Source: Paenibacillus lautus NBRC 15380 (GTDB lineage Bacteria; Bacillota; Bacilli; Paenibacillales; Paenibacillaceae). From it: a stretch of DNA of 64,000 bases. The stretch spans positions 186,001-250,000 of the forward strand of contig NZ_BIMF01000008.1 of NCBI RefSeq assembly GCF_004000945.1, read 5' to 3'. Shown here piece by piece: positions 51,681-61,315 of this stretch. The position numbers and the translations under genes are program-made. Numbering within the stretch: the first letter of the stretch is position 1; every line of letters starts with the position of its first letter. Under the pieces are notes generated by a model. The model worked only from the letters and a program-made list of their open reading frames with translations, was not told the DNA's origin and made no database searches.

Positions 51681-51697
51681 TTGTAAACCGCTTACAA
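51681..51697. promoter_or_regulatory. Palindrome TTGTAA-N5-TTACAA before the Gfo/Idh gene
   Basis: Perfect 6-bp arms around ACCGC, 33 bases upstream of the Gfo/Idh start. On the minus strand TGTAAGCGGTTTACA resembles the TGTAAGCGCTTAAC site at 47701 with one extra base. Confidence 0.5.
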
Positions 51698-51839
51698 TAA
51701 TACATCCTAAACCGTTGTCATCATTCCAATATTGGCTTAATGTAAATGAAGCAACTTCATTATAATGGCGAAACTCAACAATTTCTCTATACAACCTTGT
51801 GCATTACCACTCTTATCTTGCGGTCCGAGGTGAATTCTT

Positions 51840-52727
51840 TTGTCCAATCCAAGAGAGCTTCATGAAAATACGAGACTTGACTATAAAGCCTATCCTGTGC
51901 AGGTATTTAATAACTTCTGCTCCCATGCCAAAACGAAAGACTGTATCCTGTATCTCCACTGGCATGAACACTTTGAGATCATTAGCATGCGCCAAGGGCA
52001 CGCGGTATTCCATATTGATACAACTCCGTATGACGTAAAGGCTGGAGAAGTTATCATCATCCCCGGCGGCAGCCTGCACGTGGGATATGCCCTTGAAGAT
52101 GGCGACGTGCGATTTGATTGTGTCGTGGTGAATGCATCCCTCTTTAACGATTTCCTCCATGATCCGATTCACGTGCGTTATGTCGCCCCCTATATGGAAG
52201 GCCGGCTCCGTTTCCCGGTCAAGCCTGCCGAGAACCACCCTGCTGGCGCAGACTGCTATCCGCTGCTGGATGAAGTCATTGAAGAGCTTGTTGCCCGCCG
52301 TCCGGCCTATGAGCTCATTGCCAAGTCCAAACTGTACACCCTGTTCGTTCTGCTGGCACGTACATTCATGCCCACACCGTTCACGGAGAAGTCGGCCGAG
52401 CCGTATTTTGCGAATCGGGATCGTTATAAAAAACTCATTCAGCACATCGAGAGCAACATTGGTGAGAGATTGTCGGTAGAGACCGCCGCTGCAGAGGTCG
52501 GTTTGAATCCGTTTCATTTTTGCAAAATGTTCAAGCGCTTAACGGGGCGCACGTTCGTGGATTACGTCAACCTGACACGGATCAATGAAGCGGAGAAGCT
52601 GCTCCGTGAACGGTCGTTGACCATCACGGAGATTGCCGGCATCGTCGGCTGCAGCAACCCGAATTATTTTACCAAGCTGTACAAACAGTACAAGAGCATG
52701 ACGCCTTCTCAGGCTAGGCAGTTATAG
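51840..52727 (+). CDS. AraC-family regulator divergent from Gfo/Idh gene
   Basis: 295 residues, soluble. Cupin sensor half: LHWHEHFEIISMRQGHAVFH, GEVIIIPGGSLHVGY. C-terminal helix-turn-helix pair: LSVETAAAEVGLNPFHFCKM and ITEIAGIVGCSNPNYFTKLY, then PSQARQL. The start is TTG at 51840, with GAGGTG eight bases upstream; there is no in-frame ATG before residue ~50. Likely activator of the divergent oxidoreductase gene. Confidence 0.88.
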   Translation: MSNPRELHENTRLDYKAYPVQVFNNFCSHAKTKDCILYLHWHEHFEIISMRQGHAVFHIDTTPYDVKAGEVIIIPGGSLHVGYALEDGDVRFDCVVVNASLFNDFLHDPIHVRYVAPYMEGRLRFPVKPAENHPAGADCYPLLDEVIEELVARRPAYELIAKSKLYTLFVLLARTFMPTPFTEKSAEPYFANRDRYKKLIQHIESNIGERLSVETAAAEVGLNPFHFCKMFKRLTGRTFVDYVNLTRINEAEKLLRERSLTITEIAGIVGCSNPNYFTKLYKQYKSMTPSQARQL

Positions 52728-52819
52728 ATCCGGATTCCAGAACACTCCTTAGCGAACGATCTGCGGCCATGACCTGTACGAAAACGCCAGCTGAATCATA
52801 AGCATGGTGACGAATATGC

Positions 52820-52862
52820 AAAAAAAGACTCCACATACAGCAGCTTCGCTGAAGTTGAGTCT
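52820..52862 (-). terminator. Rho-independent terminator at the end of the PUL-2 operon
   Basis: AGACTC / GAGTCT outer arms with inner CAGC/GCTG; on the minus strand followed by TTTTTT. Confidence 0.75.
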
Positions 52863-52900
52863 ATTTTGTGAATTCTGGATCGAATCAGCGCCTCTAAGAG

Positions 52901-55270
52901 CTAATATGCCTTAGGCACTTCTACCTTTCTTGTGTTCCCGTCTTCATTCGTGAAATAGATATGAACCCCATGGTCCTGATCGTCCAGAAAATACGAGACG
53001 TATTTACTCTCATGTGCCCTCATGGGAACCAGGAGGGTCGCGATGCGATGACTTGTGGCTGATTTCGTTTCAGCATGCAGATGCCATTGGTTATCCAGCC
53101 CTTCAATTTCTTCGGGATCGACGTCAGTGAATTGATTATGCTGGTTCAGCGACAAGTCGCCGGATGAACTGTACACAAATCGCCCTTCCATTTCAGCTTT
53201 GCTGCCCATCACCCGAAACGTCTGCCCCGACAGCTTCATCCGGTTCAGGGTATGAAACAGCCACTCGATGCTGGCTGGCTTGGCAAGATCCACCGTATCC
53301 ACGATGACAAAATAAGATTCGTCAAAAAAATAGACCTCGCGCACATACCGCTCCAGATAAGGGACATTCTCCCGATAGGCCTGCGTCGCGTTCATACGCG
53401 CGTATCCATAACCCGATGAAGCATCTACTTGCTCGACCTTTCCGCTGGCTTCGATGCAAAGCACCTTATCTTTTCCCGCATACTGACCATGGCCATCGAT
53501 GAGAATATTGTTCGTGGAACGCGTCTGCCTGCGCCAATTCATATGCATCGTGCTTCCAAAAGCGATGTAATATCCACTCTCAATAGCGAGAGGTTCACCA
53601 TACGCGTGCAGCAGGAATCCGTTCTGGTCACCGTGGCTGTGGCTCATGGAACCGTAACGGCTGCTCTTTGCAAGCAGCATAATGTGCTCATTCGGATCAT
53701 CCATGCGGTGATGCATCGCCACCCAGTCAATATCGCGGAACCATTTGACGGATTGGATGGTTCCATCCTTTGGTTCCGAGACGTTATCTAAAGAAAACGG
53801 AACGGTAACAGAAGGAGAAACAGCTTCCACCTGAGGGTAATCATGCCGATACAGCATATCGTCAAAACGGAAATCCCACCAGCCGTAATTGTAAAACTTG
53901 GAGTCGGCGTCCGTATCCGCCTTGGCTACTTGTTCATAATACCACTGATATAATCCATTCCCTGTAATGCCTGCAAACTGGCGAATATTGAAAGCCGTCT
54001 TCAGACTGACGGGTTCGCCGAGATAGGACTGGTCCCCGAAGCTGGCCCGGATCGTATCCGGACTGCTGCAGTAGAGTGGGAAATCGCCCGTGCGCCCAAA
54101 GAACGGCCGTTGATAGAAATCGATGGCTACGTAGTTGCGAATGAGATTGAGCGCATCGATCACAAATGCCATGCCCGTTGTCCAATAGAGCGGCCCCTCG
54201 GCCCAGCCTCCATCTTCTCCGCCCCAAGGCGAATAGAGGCAGGCGTAGTATTCCAGCGTGTAATCCAGCCATGTCTGTGCCTCAGCCTCTTCATGAAGCA
54301 TGGCAATACAGGCCGGAACAAGAACGGAGGACAACGAACGAACAGCATGGCTGTCATAAGGGACATGATGGATTTTCGAGCGCTCCATCACATGGAAGGC
54401 CACCTGCTCCGTACGTCGCAGAAGGGCTCCCCTGACGAGATCAATCTCCTCTGCGCTGAGGTAATCGTGGAGCCAGTCGTATCCCCATGCAAGTGCACCC
54501 ACCATCCGAAACGCGGCTTCATCGTTATAATCTCTGGACGTTGTACCTTCCGTATCCCACCGGGCCGCGTGGAGCAGCCACGTCTTCGCTTTGGTTATCA
54601 AAACATCATCCTGCAAAATGACCCCTGCCACGCTTAAGTGCCGGATAACATACAGCGTTTCTTGGCAATCCATGTACATTTTTCTCCACAGCTTGGCGAC
54701 ACGCTTATTGCCAGGATAACGTTCCGGTTCCGGAATTAACGGCTTATCCAGCCACGGAAGGACCGATTTCTCGTAAAAAGCGCGCCAGCCGCAGTAATCA
54801 TCATCCTTTCGGAGACATTCCCGGAACGCCTCAATCCCCTTTTCGTCCAGCCATAACCGCGGATGACCGGTATGCGTGCTTTCGTACCGCTGCCCTCTGC
54901 CAGGCAGGGGAGTTTCGGGCAGCCCCTCCGGGACATCAAACATTCGGGATTGGCTCCAAGAAGAACGGTTATGGTCCAAATCTGCCGTATCCTCCACTTG
55001 CTCCCCGGTCAGCAAGGCATAGCGCCAATAATAAGTACCCGGCTCCAGCGGTTGCTCCGGCGTGTATAAGTTATAGGGAATCGGCGATATCGTCGTTGTT
55101 GCTTCCGTTTCATACGAGGGCGAGGTCGAAATTTGCAGCATATAACGGTCGTTCTCCAGCTGTCCCGGCATCCAGGTGAAACGGGGAGGATTCTCAAGCA
55201 GCCTACTCTCTTCATCCGGTTGATATGGCACGGACAATAATCCGCTTTTCGGTTCAAACAAGGTTTTCAT
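52901..55270 (-). CDS. Heparinase II/III-like polysaccharide lyase (DUF4962-type)
   Basis: 789 residues, no signal peptide, so cytoplasmic. N-terminal beta-sandwich (1-130: PPRFTWMPGQLENDRYMLQI), alpha/alpha toroid (130-470; IHHVPYDSHAVRSLSSVL holds conserved Asn/His-type active-site positions), and a C-terminal beta domain with the heparinase II/III hallmark SHSHGDQNGFLLHAYGEPLA (near residue 543) followed by ESGYY. Such enzymes cleave 1,4-linked uronic acid chains by beta-elimination. AAGGAG ten bases before the ATG; it overlaps the preceding gene by 17 bases. Substrate could be a heparinoid, hyaluronan-like or plant/bacterial polyuronate; the sequence does not decide. Confidence 0.82.
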   Translation of the reverse strand: MKTLFEPKSGLLSVPYQPDEESRLLENPPRFTWMPGQLENDRYMLQISTSPSYETEATTTISPIPYNLYTPEQPLEPGTYYWRYALLTGEQVEDTADLDHNRSSWSQSRMFDVPEGLPETPLPGRGQRYESTHTGHPRLWLDEKGIEAFRECLRKDDDYCGWRAFYEKSVLPWLDKPLIPEPERYPGNKRVAKLWRKMYMDCQETLYVIRHLSVAGVILQDDVLITKAKTWLLHAARWDTEGTTSRDYNDEAAFRMVGALAWGYDWLHDYLSAEEIDLVRGALLRRTEQVAFHVMERSKIHHVPYDSHAVRSLSSVLVPACIAMLHEEAEAQTWLDYTLEYYACLYSPWGGEDGGWAEGPLYWTTGMAFVIDALNLIRNYVAIDFYQRPFFGRTGDFPLYCSSPDTIRASFGDQSYLGEPVSLKTAFNIRQFAGITGNGLYQWYYEQVAKADTDADSKFYNYGWWDFRFDDMLYRHDYPQVEAVSPSVTVPFSLDNVSEPKDGTIQSVKWFRDIDWVAMHHRMDDPNEHIMLLAKSSRYGSMSHSHGDQNGFLLHAYGEPLAIESGYYIAFGSTMHMNWRRQTRSTNNILIDGHGQYAGKDKVLCIEASGKVEQVDASSGYGYARMNATQAYRENVPYLERYVREVYFFDESYFVIVDTVDLAKPASIEWLFHTLNRMKLSGQTFRVMGSKAEMEGRFVYSSSGDLSLNQHNQFTDVDPEEIEGLDNQWHLHAETKSATSHRIATLLVPMRAHESKYVSYFLDDQDHGVHIYFTNEDGNTRKVEVPKAY

Positions 55271-57509
55271 CGAGTACCCTCTCCTTCAACCCGTTGTTGG
55301 TCATCGTGAAGTTTCTCGCGGTCCTTCCATCGGACAGGCTGAGCCAGTCCCCATCCTCTGAACGCGTCCATCCCATAGTGATCGGCTCATCGCCGGCACG
55401 ATAGACGGCAATGAAGCGGGCTTTCGAATCTAATCGGTGAAGCCGGATTCCTTCCATGAGGCGGCTGGGATCGTCAGCAAGCCCAGGTGACTCCACCTGT
55501 GAGCATTCCATCCCCTCGAAGGCGATAAATGAGATTACCGCCAGCGGCCCTGATGCATTGGCAATGTGGAGATTGAATGGCAAGCCATCCTCGGACAAGA
55601 CGCGGGTGCACCTCTCTTTTATATATGCGTATCCATCTTCGTTTCCAAGATCCGTTTTAACGTGGCCCTGATCAGTATTTGGAAGTCCGCTCAGCTGTCC
55701 CATGCCAACGTAATGGAACCACCAATCCACGGCTGCCGGTTCATCCAATTCCACTTCAAACCAATCCAGCAGCCAATCTTCCGTCAATATCAAATGCCGG
55801 TCCAGAATGGCTTGATCGTAGGCCTCATCGGCCCGAACCCAAATATAGGAACGGTTTGAAGCGGATTCATACCGTATACATTTGCCTTCTGCCGGATTCT
55901 GGGAACGGCCTCCTACCGAGACGGTATTGTGGCAGGCTGTATGGGGATACCACTCCTTCTTCAGGATCGAACCGTACGGTACGGTTCCACGGTCTGGTGA
56001 AAGAGGCTGGTTCCCGACATGAATCATCAAATTAAGTTTATCGAAGTGACCATGTGATCCTCCATGAGGGCCAAAATCGACCAACGCATGAAGCCCATTC
56101 GAATGGTACGACTTTAACAGAGCGAATCCACTGTGAGGAAGAAAGACGGAAGGCGTACACAGATCGGGCAAGTCGTTCTCGTTTCTGCCTTCGATGCCCC
56201 ATGCTTCATTACCATCATGTTCATAACCTGCTTGTTTTGCATGTTCTGCATCGCCTGCTGCCTGGACTTCTCGTGTAACTCGGACTTCGATGATGTCCCC
56301 TACTTCCCATACTCCACCCGTTGTCTCCTTATGAGAACCCTTCGCCTCAGAAGCAGCCATTCCGTATCTCCCATCCCAATGGCTCATTCCGTATAGCAGA
56401 GCTTCCAGCATGCCGATCCGGCCGGCTTCTCCATTCAGTTCACGATATACATTGTCTAGCAATTGCTGATAGCTCTTGTCCCCATATACGGATAAACCGA
56501 TTTCCGCTATTTCGGCAATTTCTCGCGCATATGGAGCCCTGCAATAAGGACCGTCGTGAAGTGCAGGCAGAAATCCGTTTTGGTCTGACAATCGAACCAG
56601 TACCTCCAGCATTCCCTGCATGGATTGGCCTTGCTCTCCTCTCAGGGAAAAAAGCTCTTCACCAACTCTGGCCCCCATTTCCGCAGCAATCAGGTAAGCA
56701 CGGAGTACAAATACGTGGTAATACATGCTGCCTTCAAATTCAAGCTGATCCGGCCTGATGGCAATGCTGAGATGATGCCGCAGGCCGCCTTCCTTCACGA
56801 CCAGCTGCCGCAGCTTCTCCGTTTCGCCTTGTACCGCATAGATGCTGAACAGCGCGGCAATCAGCCAGGCGGTATAGTTGTTCTCTGGATTTCCGCGCTC
56901 CCGGGTCAAAATATGATGATACTCCGTCATGCTGCTCTCCAGCATATACAGGAATTGATTAATCTTCCGGCGGTCAGCCTCGTCGAACGACACTTGCGCA
57001 TCCTCCAGCAGCAGGTAGCCGCGAAGCAATGTCGTTGCCCAGATGGCCTCGGTCAAAGCCTGATGGAATGCGCGACCTTTCAGCATCCAGGGCTGGGCAT
57101 CGGGATGTACAGGGTATAGCGGAAATTGCTCCGCATAGCGGACGATCAGCCTTTTTCCAAGATCGGCGTAAGCCTCCTCCCCCGTGCCTGCATAGACGGC
57201 GGCAGATTGCAGAGCATATCGGGCCATGGCCTGATGCTTGAATACCAGCCATGCTCCCCGATACGGTTCTCCTTCCCATTCGCAGCCATGCGGACAACGG
57301 AAGCTGCTGCAGTCAGCTTCCAGCGGATCAAACACCAGTTCCGTATGATGTTCGGGACACACATATTGGTGCCACCAGCCGCCTGGGTCAACTGGAACAT
57401 CCAGCCGCCGGTCGATGACTTGATCAAGCTCGGCCTTCAGGATATCGATTGTGCGTTCGCTCCAAGGATAGAATTTCGACTTCGCGTTGACCTTCATCCA
57501 ATCCCTCAT
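55254..57509 (-). CDS. Second heparinase II/III-like polysaccharide lyase
   Basis: 751 residues, no signal peptide. Helical toroid part with HQALTEAIWATTLLRGYLLL and ENNYTAWLIAALFSIYAV, then the beta-sheet part with GPHGGSHGHFDKLNLMIHVG (near residue 481) and HNTVSVGGRSQNP, the pattern of PL15/PL17-type oligo-uronate lyases. It is distinct from the 789-residue lyase, so the two probably cut different bonds or ends. The start overlaps the upstream SDR stop by four bases (ATGA); an ATG four codons later has a closer SD (AGGG). Confidence 0.82.
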   Translation of the reverse strand: MRDWMKVNAKSKFYPWSERTIDILKAELDQVIDRRLDVPVDPGGWWHQYVCPEHHTELVFDPLEADCSSFRCPHGCEWEGEPYRGAWLVFKHQAMARYALQSAAVYAGTGEEAYADLGKRLIVRYAEQFPLYPVHPDAQPWMLKGRAFHQALTEAIWATTLLRGYLLLEDAQVSFDEADRRKINQFLYMLESSMTEYHHILTRERGNPENNYTAWLIAALFSIYAVQGETEKLRQLVVKEGGLRHHLSIAIRPDQLEFEGSMYYHVFVLRAYLIAAEMGARVGEELFSLRGEQGQSMQGMLEVLVRLSDQNGFLPALHDGPYCRAPYAREIAEIAEIGLSVYGDKSYQQLLDNVYRELNGEAGRIGMLEALLYGMSHWDGRYGMAASEAKGSHKETTGGVWEVGDIIEVRVTREVQAAGDAEHAKQAGYEHDGNEAWGIEGRNENDLPDLCTPSVFLPHSGFALLKSYHSNGLHALVDFGPHGGSHGHFDKLNLMIHVGNQPLSPDRGTVPYGSILKKEWYPHTACHNTVSVGGRSQNPAEGKCIRYESASNRSYIWVRADEAYDQAILDRHLILTEDWLLDWFEVELDEPAAVDWWFHYVGMGQLSGLPNTDQGHVKTDLGNEDGYAYIKERCTRVLSEDGLPFNLHIANASGPLAVISFIAFEGMECSQVESPGLADDPSRLMEGIRLHRLDSKARFIAVYRAGDEPITMGWTRSEDGDWLSLSDGRTARNFTMTNNGLKERVLDENLV

Positions 57510-58273
57510 CGCATGAACATACCGCCGTTAATTTCGATCGTCTCCCCCGTTAGATAAGAAGACAGCTCCGAGACGAGGAACAGAACGGAGCCAGCGACAT
57601 CGTCCGGGGTGCCCTCTCGGCCGAGCGGAATGCCCTTGATCGTTGCTTTTCGCGCGTCATCCGGGGTAAAGGTGGCGTGAAACGCTGTTTGTCCGATAAA
57701 GCCTGGCGATACGGCGTTCACATTAATACCGCTTGCAGCAAGCTCCTTCGCCAGCCCCTTGCTAAAGCTCAGGACGGCAGCTTTACTGGCTGCATAAATG
57801 CTTGCGCCCGGTCCGCCGCCGTTATGTGCCGCTACGGAGGTCATATTGACAATGCGACCTTGACCTGCGGCTTTCATCCCCGGAATGACAGCTTTGCTCA
57901 CGAATACCGTGCTTTTCATATTTACATCCATAACCTTGTTGTATAGCTCCTCGATCATTTCCGCATTCGCCAGACGCTCAACCAAATGCCCTGCATTATT
58001 AACCAGAATCGTAACCGGGCCGCCGAATGCCTTCTCTACTTCAGCAACGAGTGCCTCTGCCTGCTCCACATGCGTGACGTCTGCTTGAAATGCATAAGCC
58101 TCGCCGCCTAAACTTCGAATCTCCGCTACGGCTTCTTCGGCGGCTTCCCTGCTGTTTAGATAGTTCAGGGCAACCTTGGCCCCGCTTCTTGCCAGCCTCA
58201 ATGCTACCGCACGACCGATCCCTCCACTCGAACCTGTGACTAAAGCGATGTTACCCGATAAGTTAATATGCAT
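57506..58273 (-). CDS. Short-chain dehydrogenase of the PUL-2 operon
   Basis: 255 residues. Classical SDR: GSSGGIGRAVA cofactor loop, NNAG (ILVNNAGHL), catalytic Ser in NMTSVAAHN, Tyr-x3-Lys in SIYAASKAA. Resembles FabG/KduD-type enzymes. Placed directly before two lyases, it most plausibly reduces or isomerises the unsaturated uronate product (DEH to KDG, as in alginate or pectin pathways); this is inference from context. AGGAGGG precedes the ATG. Confidence 0.85.
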   Translation of the reverse strand: MHINLSGNIALVTGSSGGIGRAVALRLARSGAKVALNYLNSREAAEEAVAEIRSLGGEAYAFQADVTHVEQAEALVAEVEKAFGGPVTILVNNAGHLVERLANAEMIEELYNKVMDVNMKSTVFVSKAVIPGMKAAGQGRIVNMTSVAAHNGGGPGASIYAASKAAVLSFSKGLAKELAASGINVNAVSPGFIGQTAFHATFTPDDARKATIKGIPLGREGTPDDVAGSVLFLVSELSSYLTGETIEINGGMFMR

Positions 58274-58288
58274 GTTGATCCCTCCTGA

Positions 58289-60160
58289 TTAGGTTTGCAG
58301 CTGTTTCAGTCTGCTTTCTTGTTCACGCACTCTTTCCATTCGCGGCATCGTCATGACGATGCTTGTGCCTTGATCCGGCGAACTATGAACCGTTATCCCG
58401 TACTCTTCGCCGTAAACCATCTGAATTCGCCGATGGACATTCACGATGCCGATGCCACCCCTTCGCCGCGCATGCATCCCCTCTTCATCATCGACCAGGC
58501 GGTTTTCCTCGAGCCTTTTGCGCAGTTTATGAAGCTTATGGACCGCTATGCCTGCCCCGTTGTCCTCGACGATAACCAGCAAGTTGTCCTGTTCGATTCT
58601 CGTGTCGATCCGAATGTAATGCCAAACTTCGATCCCTTCCGGAAAAGCATGCTGAAAAATATTTTCGACAATCGGCTGTAAGGAGAGCCTGACCATCTTC
58701 TCCAATAGGAGCTCGGGCGGCGTCGCCACCTCGATCTCGAAATCGCGCCCGATCCGATGCTTTAAGATCATCATGTAATGCCGCACATGGTTCAGCTCGT
58801 TGGCAATGGTGATTTCCTCCAGGTTGGTCTGAATGGAATATCGAAGCATGAAAGCCATGGCCTCCACCATGTCCGAGATCTCGTCGGAATCCTGAACGAT
58901 CGCGTAACAATTGATCGTTTCCAGCGTGTTGTACAGAAAATGCGGATTGATCTGTAATTGGAGCGCCTGGAACTCTGCCCGCTGGCGCTCCAGCTGGATG
59001 TCCTGCAGCTCCAGCTGCGTTTTCTGATTGTGGAGCTCCGTGTCGTATACCTGCTCGATCATATCGGACAAGCGACTGACCATGAGATTGTAGCTATGGA
59101 TCAATCCGCCGATCTCGTCCTCCCGCGGCTTCACATCGGTGATATGCGTCCAGTTTCCCTTCTCCGTCTGCCTCATCCCGTTCTTCAGATTGCGGATCGG
59201 GTTCACGATCGATTTGCCGAATCTATAGGCAAGAATGAGCGCTATGATCAGCGTAACGAAGCCTACGATAATGGTGGTGGACCGAATCCCCGAAATCGGT
59301 GCCCGAAGCTCATCCAGCGGCATCATAATGACGAGGCTCCAGCCTGAATACTCGGACTGCCGCGAGATGATCATCGCTTTCTCGCCTAACACCGGTTCAA
59401 TGAAGCGATGATCGCCTTTGGCGATAATGCGCTCCGGCAGGTCGGTTGAAGTAATTCCGTCCATATCCACGTGCTCAGGGGCATAAACGACTTCACCTTC
59501 GCGATCCAGGATGAAGAAGAAGCCCTGCTCCCCGAGATCGACGCCGTTCCATAAACCCGACAGCTGATCTTCATTGAACTCAACCGCAAGCACGCCTTTC
59601 ACGTCGTACGAGTTCATTCCCCGGATTTTGCGGGCAACCGTAATGACGTTGTCCCGATCCTGTTCCAGCAGGCTGGTCTTCAAAATGACAATCTCCCCGT
59701 TCCCCGGCGTCTTCTCCCTCAGTTCACGAAGACGGTCCGACGGATCGATCGACATGGCGGAGAAATTCTGATTCTGATCAAAAATCGACCGGCCATGAAA
59801 CCCAAGAATGTACATCATATGGGTCTGGGTAGGGTATTGAATGAAGATCTTCTGAAAGACATCCTTTCGGATGAGATTGGTGAACCGGTAATGCTCATAG
59901 CTGTCGCTGGGGTCCATATCCAAAAATCGCTTCACCGAATCCTGGAGCAAAATCGTATTGCTGATCCGCTCAAACATCTTCAGCTGATTATCCGTTTGCC
60001 TTGCGGCGTTCGTGATGACGGTGGTCATATACTTCTCGACCTGTTCATCAATCGCTTCGGATGATTTGAGATAGAAGAAAACGCCGACCGTAGATAGCGA
60101 GAACAATATGACGATAAAGAAGTACAAAAAGATTTGACGAGACAGGCTCTTGCGCATCAT
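58289..60160 (-). CDS. Sensor histidine kinase of PUL-2 (YesM type)
   Basis: 623 residues. Membrane segments near residues 10-30 and 285-305 enclose a Cache-type external sensor domain; a HAMP linker (RFGKSIVNPIRNLKNGMRQT) and the His_kinase domain follow, with the acceptor His in QINPHFLYNTLETI (near 405) and the ATPase N-box QPIVENIFQHAF, G-box EDNGAGI and RGGIGIVNVHRR. The start overlaps the YesN stop by four bases (ATGA). Presumably it detects the extracellular glycan or the loaded binding protein. Confidence 0.93.
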   Translation of the reverse strand: MMRKSLSRQIFLYFFIVILFSLSTVGVFFYLKSSEAIDEQVEKYMTTVITNAARQTDNQLKMFERISNTILLQDSVKRFLDMDPSDSYEHYRFTNLIRKDVFQKIFIQYPTQTHMMYILGFHGRSIFDQNQNFSAMSIDPSDRLRELREKTPGNGEIVILKTSLLEQDRDNVITVARKIRGMNSYDVKGVLAVEFNEDQLSGLWNGVDLGEQGFFFILDREGEVVYAPEHVDMDGITSTDLPERIIAKGDHRFIEPVLGEKAMIISRQSEYSGWSLVIMMPLDELRAPISGIRSTTIIVGFVTLIIALILAYRFGKSIVNPIRNLKNGMRQTEKGNWTHITDVKPREDEIGGLIHSYNLMVSRLSDMIEQVYDTELHNQKTQLELQDIQLERQRAEFQALQLQINPHFLYNTLETINCYAIVQDSDEISDMVEAMAFMLRYSIQTNLEEITIANELNHVRHYMMILKHRIGRDFEIEVATPPELLLEKMVRLSLQPIVENIFQHAFPEGIEVWHYIRIDTRIEQDNLLVIVEDNGAGIAVHKLHKLRKRLEENRLVDDEEGMHARRRGGIGIVNVHRRIQMVYGEEYGITVHSSPDQGTSIVMTMPRMERVREQESRLKQLQT

Positions 60161-61206
60161 TCGATCCCCAGCAGCTCCCGGTATTCGGAAGGGGTATAGC
60201 CGGTGACCTTCTTAAAGGTTTTGGTAAAATGAGGATGATCCGCATACCCCACTTCGAACGAAATATCCGTTATTTTATAATGCGGAATGGCAAGGAGCTT
60301 CTTCGCCTTCTCCATTCGTTTCTTGATCCGATAATGGACAAAGGTCTCGTCCGTCATCTGTTTGAACAGCTGACTGAAATACGACGGGTTGAGTCCGAGC
60401 ATATCCGCAACCTCATCCAGTGAGAGATCGCGGGATAAGTTCCGCTCTATATAGGCTTTCGCTTCCTCTACAGGCTCCTTGGCATTTCCTTTCCTCTTGT
60501 CGCGTATGAGCTTTACCGTCTGATCCACGGCATGACGGAATCTCTCGAAATAATGATGGTTCCCTCCGGGTGCAGGCCCCGAGATACCTGTCATACGCTC
60601 GAACGAATACACATCCCGGCCGTTTAACTGCTTGATCAGTTTCGCGTACAGCTCATCCAGCAGCTCCTGAAGCTGAATCGATTCGAGCCTGCGCTCACTG
60701 CAATAATCCTCGATTTCTTGCAGTTTGTTCTGGATATCGTTCATTTGCAAATGCCATACGGCCAGCTCGAGCTGCTCCAGCCAATCCTCCAGCTTGGAGA
60801 GCGGAAAATAGAACCGCTGCTTCTCCTGCATGGACTTTCGATCCGCCATCAATTTATTCATGGTGTTATGTACCACCGATTTGGTCACGGGCTTGAGCAG
60901 ATATTCCTTAACGCCATAGGACATGCATTTCTGGGCATATTCGAAATCGCCGTAACCGGAGATGACAACAACCGTGATATCGCCGTATGTTTCATATAGC
61001 TGCTTGCTTAGCTCCAGGCCGTCCATCTTGGGCATTTTGATATCCGTAAAAATAAAGTCCGGTCGTGTCGTCTGGATCGCTTCCAATGCTTCCATGCCGT
61101 TGCCGGCCGTTGCCGCTTGAATCATGGCCGGATCCGTCTGCGTGATCAGTTTCGCCAAGCCCATTCTTATCATAGGTTCATCATCAACGACCAGAATGCG
61201 GTACAT
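60157..61206 (-). CDS. AraC-type response regulator of PUL-2 (YesN type)
   Basis: 349 residues from the ATG at 61206 (AAAGGGG eight bases upstream). Receiver domain with VDDEPMIRMG, phospho-acceptor Asp in FIFTDIKMPKMDG (near residue 55) and Lys in EYLLKPV; AraC pair at the C-terminus: LSLDEVADMLGLNPSYFSQL and ITDISFEVGYADHPHFTKTF, then VTGYTPSEYREL. It is coupled to the YesM kinase and should activate the PUL-2 importer and enzymes. Confidence 0.93.
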   Translation of the reverse strand: MYRILVVDDEPMIRMGLAKLITQTDPAMIQAATAGNGMEALEAIQTTRPDFIFTDIKMPKMDGLELSKQLYETYGDITVVVISGYGDFEYAQKCMSYGVKEYLLKPVTKSVVHNTMNKLMADRKSMQEKQRFYFPLSKLEDWLEQLELAVWHLQMNDIQNKLQEIEDYCSERRLESIQLQELLDELYAKLIKQLNGRDVYSFERMTGISGPAPGGNHHYFERFRHAVDQTVKLIRDKRKGNAKEPVEEAKAYIERNLSRDLSLDEVADMLGLNPSYFSQLFKQMTDETFVHYRIKKRMEKAKKLLAIPHYKITDISFEVGYADHPHFTKTFKKVTGYTPSEYRELLGIE

Positions 61207-61255
61207 CACCCATTCCCCTTTCAAGACAGCGAGAGTAGTTTAGCTTTAGCAAGAT

Positions 61256-61282
61256 ACTCCTCTGCCAGACAAGCAGAGGAGT
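61256..61282 (-). terminator. Hairpin between binding-protein and YesN genes
   Basis: ACTCCTCTGC / GCAGAGGAGT, 10-bp perfect stem, 7-base loop, no T-tract. Probably a partial terminator or mRNA stabiliser giving more binding protein than regulator. Confidence 0.55.
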
Positions 61283-61315
61283 CATTCTTCAACACTATAC
61301 TAAAACATGCTCCGC

